Shown: positions 48,478 through 59,711 of the stretch, piece by piece
Layout: the number at the start of each line of letters is the position of its first letter
How positions within the stretch are numbered: position 1 is the first letter of the stretch
Source: Aspergillus flavus
Lineage: Eukaryota; Ascomycota; Eurotiomycetes; Eurotiales; Aspergillaceae
Assembly (NCBI RefSeq): GCF_009017415.1
Contig: NC_092406.1
Location: forward strand, 1,302,001-1,366,000
Reading direction: 5' to 3'
DNA: 64,000 nucleotides
Notes under the pieces: model-generated
The model's database searches: none
What the model saw: only the letters and a program-made list of their open reading frames with translations
What the model was told of the DNA's origin: nothing
Made by a program: the position numbers and the translations under genes

Positions 48478-49845
48478 ATGCTATCGTTACCGGCATGTTT
48501 CTTAGTCGTGACGGCTGCGACAGTCTACGCAAACACACTTGACCAGGCATCCAACTACCCTGTCTCGCCCGAGCTTGCCGCTGAATATGACTGCGGTCAA
48601 CGCTGTCAAGAGTCCATCAACGCGACAAATGCGTCTGATCGGGAGGATTTTGATATGCCCTTTGACTTTGACTTCTACGCCACGGGCAACAATTTCTCTA
48701 CCTCCAGCCCCGGCGATGTGCTGAAGCTTGTGCCAGTGGACCCTGGACTCACCAACGGTCCTGCCGGTATCACCGCATACAAGATGCAGTACACATCGAT
48801 CGACCTAGATAACTCCACCGTTCCCGCGACGGCATTCGTTGCGTTTCCGTACGTCCAGCAACCTGACGCATACAAGCTCGTTGCATTCGCACACGGAACA
48901 TCCGGCGTATTCCGAGGCTGTGCTCCATCGACCTCTTCTAACTTCTACGACTATGATACCTGGATCCCTCTCCTGTTCGCCGGCTACGCGGTGGTCGGGA
49001 CCGACTACGCTGGCTTGGGAAACAACTACACGAGTCACAAGTACATCGCCACCAAGGCGAACGCAAACGATCTCTACTGGTCCGCCGTCGCTGCGAAAAG
49101 GGCCTTTCCGCAAGCTCTCTCCGAGGAATGGGTCTCGATCGGACACTCGCAGGGCGGTGGTGCCTCGTGGAAGCTGTCTGAACAGGAACTGGTGCAGACA
49201 GAGAAGAGCGGATACCTCGGTGGCGTTGCAGTCGCGCCAAATACACACATCTACGATGCTGTCATCGAAGGGCTTAGCATGACCGCCGGCGCCTCAGGCG
49301 ACGACCTCCACGACTATGGCTCCACCTCCTACATCCCTTCGCTGTACTTTGCCCTACGCGCTGTGTACCCCAACTACGCTGCCCCCTTCCTGTCGGAGCT
49401 CGCCCAGCGGCGTATTGCGCTGGGCGAGAGGGCGCAGCTCTGCGCAGCCGCGCTACCCTCCGTTTTAGGCGACCTGGAGTCTTCACAAATAATTTTGAAC
49501 ACAAGTTTATCTGGTCTGTCGACGATCAAGGCCTTCCAGGATGTAAACGCGCCCGCACAAGGCGCCCGAACCGTGCACCCGCTTCTTGTCATTGCGGGTG
49601 CGAACGATACCACTGTGTACCCGACGATCACACAGCGAGCGTACGAGTCGAGTTGCAAGGCAGGTAATGCGCTGCACTTGAGCATCTATCCGGAGCTGGA
49701 ACATTCGGCAGTGATTGGGGCGTCGGCTCCGGAGTGGTTGGAGTTTATTGCGAGGCTGTTCAAGGGGCGCAGATTGTATAATTGTAGCTTTCAGACGAGG
49801 GGCGTGTTTGACGCGCCGATTGCGAGGAAGCCTCAAGAGTCTTAA
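48478..49845 (+). CDS. Secreted alpha/beta hydrolase, secretory lipase-like
   Basis: Extracellular serine esterase or lipase, single exon, 455 residues. I chose the ATG at 48478 because it opens directly into a signal peptide (MLSLPACFLVVTAATVYANT); the same frame is open 26 codons further upstream. The fold is that of fungal secretory lipases (PF03583-like): LVAFAHGTSGVFRGCAPS forms the oxyanion side, VSIGHSQGGGASWKL carries the nucleophilic Ser, VIAGANDTTVYP the Asp, and YPELEHSAVIGASAPEWLEF the His. Numerous N-glycosylation sequons and paired cysteines suit a secreted enzyme. Codon use is strongly GC-ending. Natural substrate is unclear; some relatives act on short esters rather than triglycerides. 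It faces the secreted FAD oxidoreductase across a shared promoter. Confidence 0.9.
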   Translation: MLSLPACFLVVTAATVYANTLDQASNYPVSPELAAEYDCGQRCQESINATNASDREDFDMPFDFDFYATGNNFSTSSPGDVLKLVPVDPGLTNGPAGITAYKMQYTSIDLDNSTVPATAFVAFPYVQQPDAYKLVAFAHGTSGVFRGCAPSTSSNFYDYDTWIPLLFAGYAVVGTDYAGLGNNYTSHKYIATKANANDLYWSAVAAKRAFPQALSEEWVSIGHSQGGGASWKLSEQELVQTEKSGYLGGVAVAPNTHIYDAVIEGLSMTAGASGDDLHDYGSTSYIPSLYFALRAVYPNYAAPFLSELAQRRIALGERAQLCAAALPSVLGDLESSQIILNTSLSGLSTIKAFQDVNAPAQGARTVHPLLVIAGANDTTVYPTITQRAYESSCKAGNALHLSIYPELEHSAVIGASAPEWLEFIARLFKGRRLYNCSFQTRGVFDAPIARKPQES

Positions 49846-51778
49846 AGGGCTTATAGTGAAGTAGATGTCAATGTACACTTGCTTGGCTACCATGATATGG
49901 ATGTCTACCATTGCGTACTGTCTTCGATTCCGAGCCTTGGTGATTAGGAAGAATAGGCGGAAGGAAGCCCGCCGCCAGGCCCACGGGATGCTTAAGGGGT
50001 AGATTAGCCAGCGGAGGCGGGATGAGCACTACTCACGGGTGAGGCATTTGCCTGCTCCATGCCTTCCGGCCGGCAAGGAGAATTTATGCGGGCTCGTGGA
50101 TCCACAATTCTTCAACTCCACGCGGATCCCGCAGAGCCCCGACGGGACAAGCCGCTTCTCCGACACTAGCCTTGAATGCAACATCCACTCCCTATCCAAC
50201 AGCAACATCAACGAGATAAGCGGAAACTGGGTGGTCATCGCCACTTTGACTTAGACACATACATCCACCCACGGATCTAGAGCCAGATATTGTGGATAGA
50301 AACTGTAACTCTGTTCAAGACTGCTGCCTAGATCAGTCGCCATACATGATCAATGCTTGATGTACTGTGGTCGCGCAATAAGGGGGGGGGGTTCTTCTCC
50401 TTGCAACAAATGCTGCTCCCTACCACCAAAGGAAACTCTCTCAATACTCGCCTGGCTTCCTTTCTTTCAATTGCTCGCGACAGGTTTTCTGTGCACCTGG
50501 AATACGTCCGGTTTGGACAGTTCAAGTGAGGCAACAGACTACTAGTATCTAAGGCCCTCGGCAAGGGAAGACCGCCCTTGCGGTATCAACCCCGATTCGA
50601 AGGCAGAACAACGAAAGAGAATATGCATACTACGAGCAAAGTCACCGACCAACTTGCCCTAGAACAATTAATGAACCCAAGGTGCGTACATAGGTACCAG
50701 CCCTGTAATCGCCGAAAGATTACAGGAACATGAATTGACAAAAACTCCGTGCCTGATCCAGGATCGCACCCAGTAGATTCGAACCACCGACCGTCCACCT
50801 GCATCCAGCCGAGCAATCCTCGCCTCGGCCACGAGTGCCAGAAATCATCGCACTCTACGGCGCACTGATATTCCTTCTCTGGTTTGCCCGGTGCTTTGTC
50901 GTCGCTCCATCTCGGCAACTGCAGCGAGGGGGACAAAGAGGGGGCAATCCTCCACCACTTCGACATGAACACCAGATACCCACGATCAAGATCAACGGGG
51001 ATGAGGTGAAGAATATTTAGTTGTACTTATTTGAGAGGTCTGTCTATTGTTGCTCAAGGTGACAAGGATGACAAGAATGATGTGCGTTAGTAGTTGGTCG
51101 TATCTACTTGTGGTTGGAGTACTAAGGCTTGGGTTTCCCAGTTTGATGACTCAACGCAATACATTGATTATCATTAAGCGGAGAAGTTTGCTTGCCTACA
51201 GGCCACCACACAATCTTCGACTTTCTTGTATGTTTTGACAACAGACACGCCGAGGCTTTCTCCCAATTTACGGATGCCTCGACCACTTCCCGACCGGCAT
51301 CCGCGAACACCGGGACTGGAGAAGCGATCGAACTGTCTGGGTCATGATATGGATTAAGTGTAAACCTTCTAGACAGTGATATAGGTTTCGATTGGACACT
51401 AAGCGGGGCAAGGGTCTCCAAGTTCGACAGTTAGCAGTGACTCGGCTCTAGCTCCATGGTAACTGGGCTGTGCGTTTATGGCAACTCTTTATGCCCATTG
51501 AGTTGAGCAACGATGTATACCTCAACGTACAACCGAAATGTCACACTACAGTGCATGATTCTTCACGTCTAAGCGGTTGTAGGGACTTCATTAGGAGCTT
51601 ATCCTATATTCCGATCACCGTATCATTAGATGTTGCGGCTGCCTCAGAGAGCATTACATCGGATACAAGGCATAGCCCAGACTTGTGACACGGTGCATGC
51701 TAACGAACAAGAGGAATAACAAAGGAATAAACACAGTGGGGCTACATTTGGCAACCGAATAACGGACAGAAAACTAAA
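49846..51778. other. Intergenic, no supported gene
   Basis: About 1.9 kb between two 3' ends. A 128-codon frame from an ATG at 50972 on the minus strand is open but shows no recognisable domain. Inside it lies a tRNA-like pair of A- and B-box sequences that does not fold as a tRNA. A run of G residues occurs near 50383-50391. A 99-codon frame at 51122-51421 is likewise unrecognised. Confidence 0.45.
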
Positions 51779-54700
51779 TCAACTGAAAATCTCCGTGACA
51801 TACCGCGGCGCCACGAGAAGCTCGTCACCACCTTCTCCTGTCTCCTCCAGGATCCGTGTAAGCACAGCCCTCACGCCGCGAGCCATACCATCTCCCCCAC
51901 AAACGTAGACACGTGCTCCCAGCTTCCAGAGTTCAATCACATCCTCTTTCTCGAGCTCAAGCCGATCTTGGACATATCGGCCGCCCCGTGTATCACTAGA
52001 ATGCACCTCTCGGCTATACGCGCGCTTCACCTCGACAATCCCTTCCCTCTCAAAGCCATCCAGCTCGCTGCGATAGAGATCGTCCTCATCAGACCGCCTA
52101 CAGCCGAAGAAGAGCACTGCTCGAGATAGACTCTGACCTGCGCGTGCCTGTAGGGCTCGTTTCTGGATAAAGCCTCGGAATGGCGCGATTCCGGAGCCAG
52201 AGGCTATCATAATGATTGGATGCGTTAGGGAAGCGGTTGGGGGAAGCTGCATAAAGGGGTTCGCTTGCTTCATGGAGACTCGGATCTGGCCTCCCGGGAG
52301 AAGATCGGCGAGGTAGTTCGTCGCAACGCCTAAGTGCTGGCGTCCAGAGCCGGACCAGTGCGGCTCGTCAATCACAGAGGCAATGATGGAGAGTAGGCCC
52401 GGCTGCCACTGCGGGTCGGATGCGATGGAGTAGATGCGTGGACGAAGCAGGGGGAGCATGCTCAGGTATCCCTCTATGGAGATGGGGATTGTGGGGAACT
52501 GCTCGAGCAGGTCGAGGACTGAGACGTGTTTGTCGGCAATGTGGTCCTCGTGGGCATCACGAAGGGATAAAAGGGCTTGTTTCGTCGTCCAATCGTCTGT
52601 TGCGTCAATCAGGGTTTTCATATTCTGTATAATCATTAGAGAACAATCTTCCTCACAAGAGTTGGCTGGCATACCCCAAGAGTTGCAGTCTGACCAAGTT
52701 CTACAAACGAGCCCAGAAGGTCAGCAACTGAGATTGGATACTCGGTGGGTAAGTGGGTCAAATTATCGTTTTCCAGCTTCAAATAGGTATCCCAAGCCAA
52801 GTGGAAGCGGGACAGTGCTCGCTGTATCGTATGCTTCGGGTTCAGGGGCAAAATCGATATACTGTCCCCAACAGAGTACGCCAACCCGGTCGGAACCATC
52901 AGGTCAACCTGAATCTTCTTCGCCGTTGTCGGCGTTGTCAAAAGTTTGACATCGCACACAACAGTCTCGACATACCCTGCGCGGTGGTTTGGTGGATCTT
53001 GTAGGAACACTCTGAGGCTGTCAGTGCCCCCAGACGCAGTATTAGCCATGTCGAGAGCGCCGGTGAGGTCCCTTTCAATCCACATATCTAATTGTACGAA
53101 TGCATCGTCGCTTCCTGTGTCTACCTTGAAAAGCGGCGCCAGGCTATGTGCGCCCTTCTGCGCGAGTAGTTCGTCAATCGCAGCGGGTACTTTGTAGAGA
53201 GTTGCACGCCAGTCTTTGTGGCCTTCAATCACCTCACGTTAGTGGGAGTTCAAAAGAGATACCCTATGAGGATTATGGAAACGTACCACATCCGAAGACA
53301 GCATAGGAAACACCCTTGAGAGATTCAACAATCGGTCTCTCTAGCCATTTCACAAACTTGACAGCATTGGAAGGGGGTGCTCCATCATATGACCCAGTAA
53401 GTATCAGGACGGGCTGGTCTCGAGGTAACTTCCCAACGTAGCTATCCAGCTCTGCCAGAGTGCATGTGTAGGAAGACCTTGACTCGATATCGCGTGCCAG
53501 TTGGCGCCCGAGAGCCTCGCAGGTTCCGGCATTGGATCCGTACAGTACCAACAGGGGAGGTCCACTACTGCGCGGAACTGACGGTGAGGAAACCCTGCCA
53601 GATGCACCACGCAGACTGTCGTTCGTAGTGGCGGATGATGCGGTTGGTTTCTTGCCGCGGGGTTGCGCAAGAATTCGGCACCCTTTAGGCTTGACAGTGA
53701 GCGCCTCTTGTAGTACGAGGGTGTAGTTTGGATCATGCAAAGTAAAGTAGAATTTGTGCAACAAGTACGACGTTATCTGTCAAGACTGGTGTCAGAAACA
53801 AGTAGGTTAAGCGCCGTGCAGAGAAGATCCTTACCAGTAGTGCCTCCTGCCATGCAAACGCCCTTCCTATACAGCCGCGTTTGCCATTGCCAAACGGTTT
53901 CCACGCATTAGGCGGCAGTCTTTCAAACGCCTCGTCGAGCATTCTCTCCGGGTCGAACTCGTCAGCGGTCGGCCCGTACACCTCACGGTCCCGATGCACC
54001 GAATGCAACATGATGTTGAGAGGCTGACCCTTTTTCACATGCCACTTGCCCCCGATGATTTCGTCGCGGTGAGGCGACACGCCCCAAGACGGAGCAGTGG
54101 GATTCAGTCGCAGCGCCTCCCTCAAAATTGCTGTGATATACCTGAGCTTCTGAAGGTCGTTGACCGTGATACTTCCGTCACCGTACACTCGGTCGACCTC
54201 CTCCTGTGCCTTGCGTTGGACGTGTGGGTACTTGGCCAAATAGTAGAAAACAAAGCCCAACAGCCCCGCAGTGGTCTCGTGCCCGGCGATGAGGAACGTG
54301 ATGAGATTGTCGACGCAAGTCTCTTCCGACAAGCGGGCACCCGTGGTAGGGTCAACGCCCTTGAGCAAGGAGTCCAGAAGATCCTCGTGCTCGGACTGGT
54401 CTTTCTTCCGTCTCTCAATGAGATCGAGACACGTCTGGCGCATGAGGTGAATATCGTACTTGTACTGACGCTGCGCTCGGAAAAGAAAGCTCTTCAGAAT
54501 CCTAGGTGTGCTACCCATGGTGTCTGAGTTCTTCAGCCACCGATTCATACTGTCGACGAACGGATGGAATGTGCCATCTCGATAGAAGCTGTTGAACCGA
54601 AAGCTCATGCCGCACAGAGCGATCGTGTCGAGAGTGACGCGACTGAAATCATCCGCCACTTCGATAGGGTATGTGCTGCCATATCTCTCCCTGTGGCAGG

Positions 54701-55290
54701 CTGATCGTCAGCTGCGCTATCCCAGAAAATAGCCTGGCTGATCTCCAGCTGGCACCTACTAACCATTTCAGACTAAGCTGCTCCACCATTTCGTACATGT
54801 GGTCGAACATTTTGCGGATCTTGGTAGGACCGAAGACCGGTGCCAGCAGCCTGTGGCCTGTTTCCCATTCAGGCTCTCCATTATACGCAGTGAACAATCC
54901 CGATCCAGCGGCTGATCGAAGCTCTTCCAATGTTGGACCAACCACTTTGCTGAATCTGGATTCGTCGCACAACTCATTGGTCAATGCGACGCTGTTGACC
55001 ATGACCTCCACCGAGCCAGCAAAGGTAAGCTTGTAGATAGGGTCTAGAACACAGACAGAACACATAAGCTCCATGGCTAGACTCACTCATGAGATTAAGG
55101 TACATACAATACTTGAGTCCAAGCTCAATCAGGGTATCGGTGTACCCTTCACTAGGAAAATCAAGCCCGTTTCCCAGAATTGGCCATGCTGTGCTGCAAT
55201 TAGCAAGTCCTATGTGAAGATGCACACAACGAAGTGTGACCATAACATACGCTTAGGGCCTGGAATCTCATGGTCCTCTCTGCCTGACAT
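51779..55290 (-). CDS. CYP505-type fused cytochrome P450/P450 reductase (P450foxy-like)
   Basis: Self-sufficient monooxygenase that hydroxylates fatty acids near the chain end, using NADPH, FAD, FMN and heme in one chain. About ten exons on the minus strand yield roughly 1060 residues. The start is MSGREDHEIPGPKPWPILGN after a first intron with its acceptor at CACAG; there is no membrane anchor, so it is soluble. Heme domain: LITFLIAGHETTAGLLGF (I helix), AILREALRLNPTAP (ExxR) and KPFGNGKRGCIGRAFAWQEA (cysteine ligand). After a hydrophilic linker comes the FMN domain, PPLLVLYGSNAGTCEALGRQ and YAVFGCGHKDW. The FAD/NADPH part has LRPRIYSIASDPQ, IASGSGIAPFRGFIQ, YVCGGDGMARGVRAVL and the end RYVTEIFS. 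All junctions I tested keep frame, so it looks functional. It faces a decayed Zn2Cys6 regulator. Confidence 0.93.
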
Positions 55291-55684
55291 CGCGGAGAAC
55301 AAGCTGGGTAGGCCTGCGCCGAATCAGAGGCCAAGAGGGCAAAGGTGAAGGGTACGATTCTTTAGCTTCAGATGATTACCATATTCTTCCTTGGGGCCTT
55401 CCTAGTATAAGAATGCTCTTGGGAACGTTAGGTACTTCCAGGACTGGTAACCAAGACCGGCACGTCTACATAGGGACCCGCCACAGGAGCCCGCGGACCC
55501 CGGTTCCAGCTCCCCATCTGTGCCCTTGCTCTACGCCGCTCTCTGGGTCCTACGGCTTGTACGTTCTAGACAAAAATGGATCAGGCAACAGCGTTGTTCG
55601 GCACTATAGCTAAAACGATGTTGACACTGCAGTACAGACTAAAGTGCACAGCCTTGGTGTATCTCTGCAGCGTTACCGCAAGAT
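55291..55684. promoter_or_regulatory. Divergent promoter of CYP505 gene and decayed regulator
   Basis: A 394-base shared region with no coding frame. No clear TATA box or named regulator site was recognised. Confidence 0.4.
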
Positions 55685-56117
55685 ATGGCCATCCGCCGCG
55701 CACATCGAAAATCGCGTCACGGATGCACCAATTGCAAGCAAAGGAGAGTGAAAGTACGTCACCGCCTACCTTTCGAAGACATGAGCTATTTCCCATTGCT
55801 AATGGTCCCGCAGTGTGATGAGACGCGGCCATATTGCCAAAACTGCACTCGGCGCAATAACACGTGTGTCTACGTCACACCGGTGCGCTTCATTTTAAGT
55901 GAACCAGACAGGCATTGGGTCATGGGGCCAGATCGTTCTTCGGGAAATAGTCCAATGTCTGGAGACTGACTGGCATACCCATATTAATGGCCATCGGTGC
56001 AAGTATTGGCATAACATAGAGATTCCCTGGGATCAACTACGATTCAGATATGGTTTTTGGTTCGTCAAATTGAGTCTAACACATGCGTCTGACTTGAAGA
56101 CACTCTTTCTGCAATAG
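55685..56117 (+). pseudogene. Zn2Cys6 transcription factor, truncated
   Basis: The start codon and the complete zinc cluster survive: MAIRRAHRKSRHGCTNCKQ then RRVK, an intron of about 60 bases with a GTACGT donor (acceptor at a CAG just before 55815), and CDETRPYCQNCTRRNNTCVY. After this the reading frame soon ends. A second frame (55899-56117) continues with CLETDWHTHINGHRCKYWHN and IPWDQLRFRYGF, which resembles the start of the regulatory domain of sterol-regulator-like Zn2Cys6 proteins, in which W.N.IP..AL...FLMH follows. Beyond that the coding signal is lost and stops accumulate. I read it as a remnant of a divergently transcribed regulator of the CYP505 gene. A short real gene made of further unseen exons cannot be excluded. 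Confidence 0.6.
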
Positions 56118-57430
56118 TAGCAGAATCAGGCATCACTCGCATCCCAATCACGTAGAAAGGTTTAATGTACCGCTTCCAGGCGTCCTGAGCGAACCCATCG
56201 CGAGCGCGGAAGCCGGGACGTATATATTCACGGAAGCCTCTCCGCGTGTCGATAGCGTTAGAGGAGTATTTCTGCTGGGCCCGCAAAAAGAAAGGGTGTT
56301 ATCGCCAGCAGCGAATACTTTTGTAGGCTAACCTAGAAAGGGACCATATGAGTAGTATTGCTCTCAGGACACCTGAACCCTGACTTGACTATTGTACCGA
56401 TAAAGGTCCGTATATATTCACATTCCATGAGCAATGGTCCTTTAAGTAATTCACAGATCAATCGGCTGTCTACCCATAAAACCCGAGCCTGCAGTTCTGC
56501 CTTACTCTTCATGGGCGTCATTGACTCCCTCCTAATACCTCAGGTCCTGAAGCGGAGCATAACTACGTCAACAAGTTTCCTACCTATTTTATGTTGCTCT
56601 TCTAGGCCGTTATTTCAAAACCAACATCAAAGCCAGACATAGACAAAAAGGATCACAGGCGGCTCCTTAAGGCGGAATCCCCATGGCCATAACAATGACC
56701 CCAGAGGCCCGAGCGATTCAAAAGAAGGCTTTTGCCTGAGTGGGGAATTACCCCCGGATCATTTAGAGGTCATGGCTGCAAGCTTATTCATATGCTTTGC
56801 GCGGAGCAGCCATGCTTACTATTTGAGGATGACCTTTTTACCGCGGGATTTAGTCCGCATCCTGGTCATAGCTTTGGTCTCAAGGAGGCTAATACCAGCT
56901 TTTGAACACAGAAATAGAGGCTTAAGAGGCTGCAACTGTAAATTCTGCTACAATGCCGATGTTGTCCCCATTGAATCCCGGATGCGCTGGCGATCAATTT
57001 GGCCAATCAGATATTGTGCCGCACCAGTGTGTCGAATTTGCACCGATTCATCAGTATGAACGGGAATGAGCGACATAGCATGTTGTTCTTTTATGCCGGT
57101 GTGCCTGTTTCAAGCTGGTCGGGAACGTGAGAAGGCAGAAAATCTCCCCTCAGTTACGGTGCGGGGTCGGATTTATAAGAACACAATGAGTCAGGCCTGG
57201 GAAGATAAGGCGACATTTCAAGGGCTTTTCCGCGGTCAATACGAACAACATGATCTAAAGAAATCTCAGTGAACACGCGATGCGCCCTAATCTAATATCG
57301 TACGGTACTATTATCGTGGACTAGAACATTCGGACCCCACTCAGGATTTTCCAACATTTCAAGATCGCATTCCCACCACAGATCGCACATCTACCGTTAT
57401 TCCCCATTCAACAGGCAAAGAACCGACAAC
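56118..57430. other. Degenerate stretch, no supported gene
   Basis: About 1.3 kb following the truncated regulator. A 73-codon minus-strand frame (56065-56286) reads RRGFREYIRPGFRARDGFAQ and looks protein-like but has no assigned family and no partner exons. The rest shows only short frames. Confidence 0.4.
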
Positions 57431-58205
57431 ATGCCCATTCAAATCCGTTATGCGACTGAATCCGATAGCCCGGATTTGGTCCATATCAACACCGTTAGTT
57501 TCGCCCCGGGTCTCTTTTACCAGAATGCGTTTGCGAACGTTAAAGTTTCGGCCCTACAAACGTTGAAATATGCACGGACTTTCGCAAGATTCGTGGACCC
57601 AAAATATCATCTCTTAGTTGCGACGGAATCGGAAACGGGACGTGTCATCGCCTTCATGCGAGTGGTCATTCCACTTCATTATCAACAAGATTCCCATTCA
57701 CTTACAGAGTTATCTGAAGATGCGAATAAGATGGCGGCTAAACCAGATGAATATCTACCCGAAGGAATCAACAAGCGCGTTTACACATGTTATTTGGACA
57801 TGTTGAAGAGCTCGAGGGAAAGGTATCTGGGAGAAAATGATATGAGTACGTATTCGAGTTGCCCCTAGCATTTCCCCTCTTACATTCTCAACCCCCTTGT
57901 CTTTTCTCTTTGGCTAGGGAAGGCTAAGTAGCATTATAGTCCTGGATTTCTTAGCCACAGACCCCGAGTACCAGGGGAGAGGAATTGGGAGTCAAATGTT
58001 GAAATGGGCTACGCAAAAGGCGGATAGCCTGAATGCACGAATGTTCCTTGAGGCAACAGAAGAAGGTTATCCGCTTTATAAGAAGTATGGATGGAACACA
58101 CAAGAGGAGGTCGTTATAGACTTCGAGCCATTGGGAGGGCATAATAAGGGACGCTACTATATTATGATCCGAGATCCAATTCCTGGCACTGTTCAGCCCA
58201 ATTGA
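57431..58205 (+). CDS. GNAT-family N-acetyltransferase
   Basis: Predicted cytosolic acetyl-CoA-dependent N-acetyltransferase; the acceptor is unknown. Two exons, 57431-57845 and 57940-58205, with a 94-base intron give 226 residues. The N-terminus MPIQIRYATESDSPDLVHIN is the usual first strand and helix of the fold. Motif A, the acetyl-CoA pyrophosphate loop, is seen in exon 2 as LATDPEYQGRGIGSQMLKWA, with the Q/R-x-x-G-x-G signature. It is followed by ADSLNARMFLEATEEGYPLY and KKYGWNTQEEVVIDF, the motif B part. Fungal proteins of this type are common and poorly characterised. It has no evident relation to its neighbours. Confidence 0.9.
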
Positions 58206-59711
58206 CCGTAGCCTGACCGTTATCATAACGTGGGACTCAGCTTACATTGGAATCTTTATGAAAAGAGTGGTGCAGCAGATTCTTTAAGCTCGGTGTATCA
58301 CTACTATCAATTCAAGTCAAATCTACGGCCTATCGCTGAGAACAGACAGTTATGCAACCCTGTTTTGCCTTTCACTGGTCAGGATATAAATTCCAGGCTA
58401 CCAAGGGCAAGCCCAGGGGTGTTCCCTTACATAGTATCCACATCTTCAAGAGCCGAGACTGCCTTCTCAAGCCACATCCGAGCCTCCACATAGCCGCTTA
58501 CGTGCCTGCTTTTGATCCTCATCCCACCTCCATCAAAGTGGCTTATCACCATTCCCCTGAGGAGATAGCCAAGACTCGTTGAGTCTGGTAGCCAGCTGCT
58601 TTAGGATACCTGCTTTAGAAGCACACCCAAGCCCGGGGCTTGACAGAACCCCACAGGGAAATACCCACAGAGTGTCCCGTGCTTCCCAGTAAATAGCATA
58701 TAATCCACCGTCAGATGAACGGGTGTTCGCTAGCAGTCACTAACAATAAGTGTCGCTTGAAGCGCTTGTGTGGGGACAGCGGTCGGACATGCATTATAGC
58801 GAGCATCGCACAGCCTGTGGCAGTTTCAAGTATGATCGGCCGTTGATCTCTGATAGTGAAAGGCGCCATAGGAGCTGACATGTAGTGGTAGTTTCGCTGA
58901 CCTTGTTCTTCTTCATCGCGTATTCAAAACCTACTTAGCAATATTTCGTTGTCTACAGGTTCGGAACATATGTTCATAAGAGAGGTTCGCCCAGCACTCC
59001 GGTACTTGTGGAGTATCGTCGGAGACATGGCGTTCGCCAGTCCAGGTACAGTACCTATTACCTACGTGACCAACAGTGCCCCGAAGCCTCCCAGAAGAGT
59101 TAGAGTTCTCCTACCCCGTTCAGACACCACCTCAATAAGTGGCAGGGTAAGTAGGGGATGACTACAGCTCTTGTCGCATCCAGGTATTCAGGTGGCAAAT
59201 CTAGTTATAAGTATCTTTTACGGTAAGACCGATTTTGCGTTGATCGATTCAATCAGCTCTCATTATCGAGGGTGCAAAATTGCGTAATGACGCCCAGATA
59301 ACAGTTCCAGGAGCTTGCTACCAGCCGAAGATTTAATCAGTAGGAGTCGCTCGAGCTGGGATAACCCACGGATACCTGCTCGCTCGATTGGTCCCTTGAT
59401 CTGCACTGGGATTGAGTTTCATGGGCGCTGGTAAAGCTAGCCTGGTTTAGGTCTAGAGCAACGCCTGGTGAGTTCAATCATCGGGTCGGTGGCTGAAGCA
59501 TATAATTTGTTTAGCATGCTATATCCTTCTTGAGAAACCGCATTTCATTGTCTATCTCGCCGTATCACAATGCAGTTACCGTCGAAGCTTATAAAAGCTC
59601 CCCAAAGAAGCGGGGACCTATCGTTCTATCGAACAACTCCGGTCTCTGATCTCCGGTATTGATAATACCATATTACCGATTTTATCTTCGCATCAGCGAC
59701 AATTGCCGTCC
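58206..59711. other. Intergenic, no gene seen
   Basis: About 1.5 kb with short frames only. The right end must hold the promoter of the membrane protein gene. Confidence 0.5.

Noticed and set aside
50765..50835. tRNA-like A box (TGGCCGAGGCGAGG) and B box (GGTTCGAATCT) on the minus strand
   Set aside because: The spacing leaves no room for a proper anticodon arm, the acceptor stem pairs only partly, and the D-arm would need an unusual 6-base stem. No intact tRNA fold could be drawn.
50586..50972. 128-codon minus-strand ORF with an ATG
   Set aside because: No domain, no codon bias like the neighbouring genes, and it overlaps the tRNA-like boxes. Treated as chance.
56065..56286. 73-codon minus-strand ORF with a protein-like RRGFREYIRPGFRARDGFAQ stretch
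   Set aside because: Too short, not assigned to a family and no adjoining exons found; it overlaps the end of the truncated regulator.
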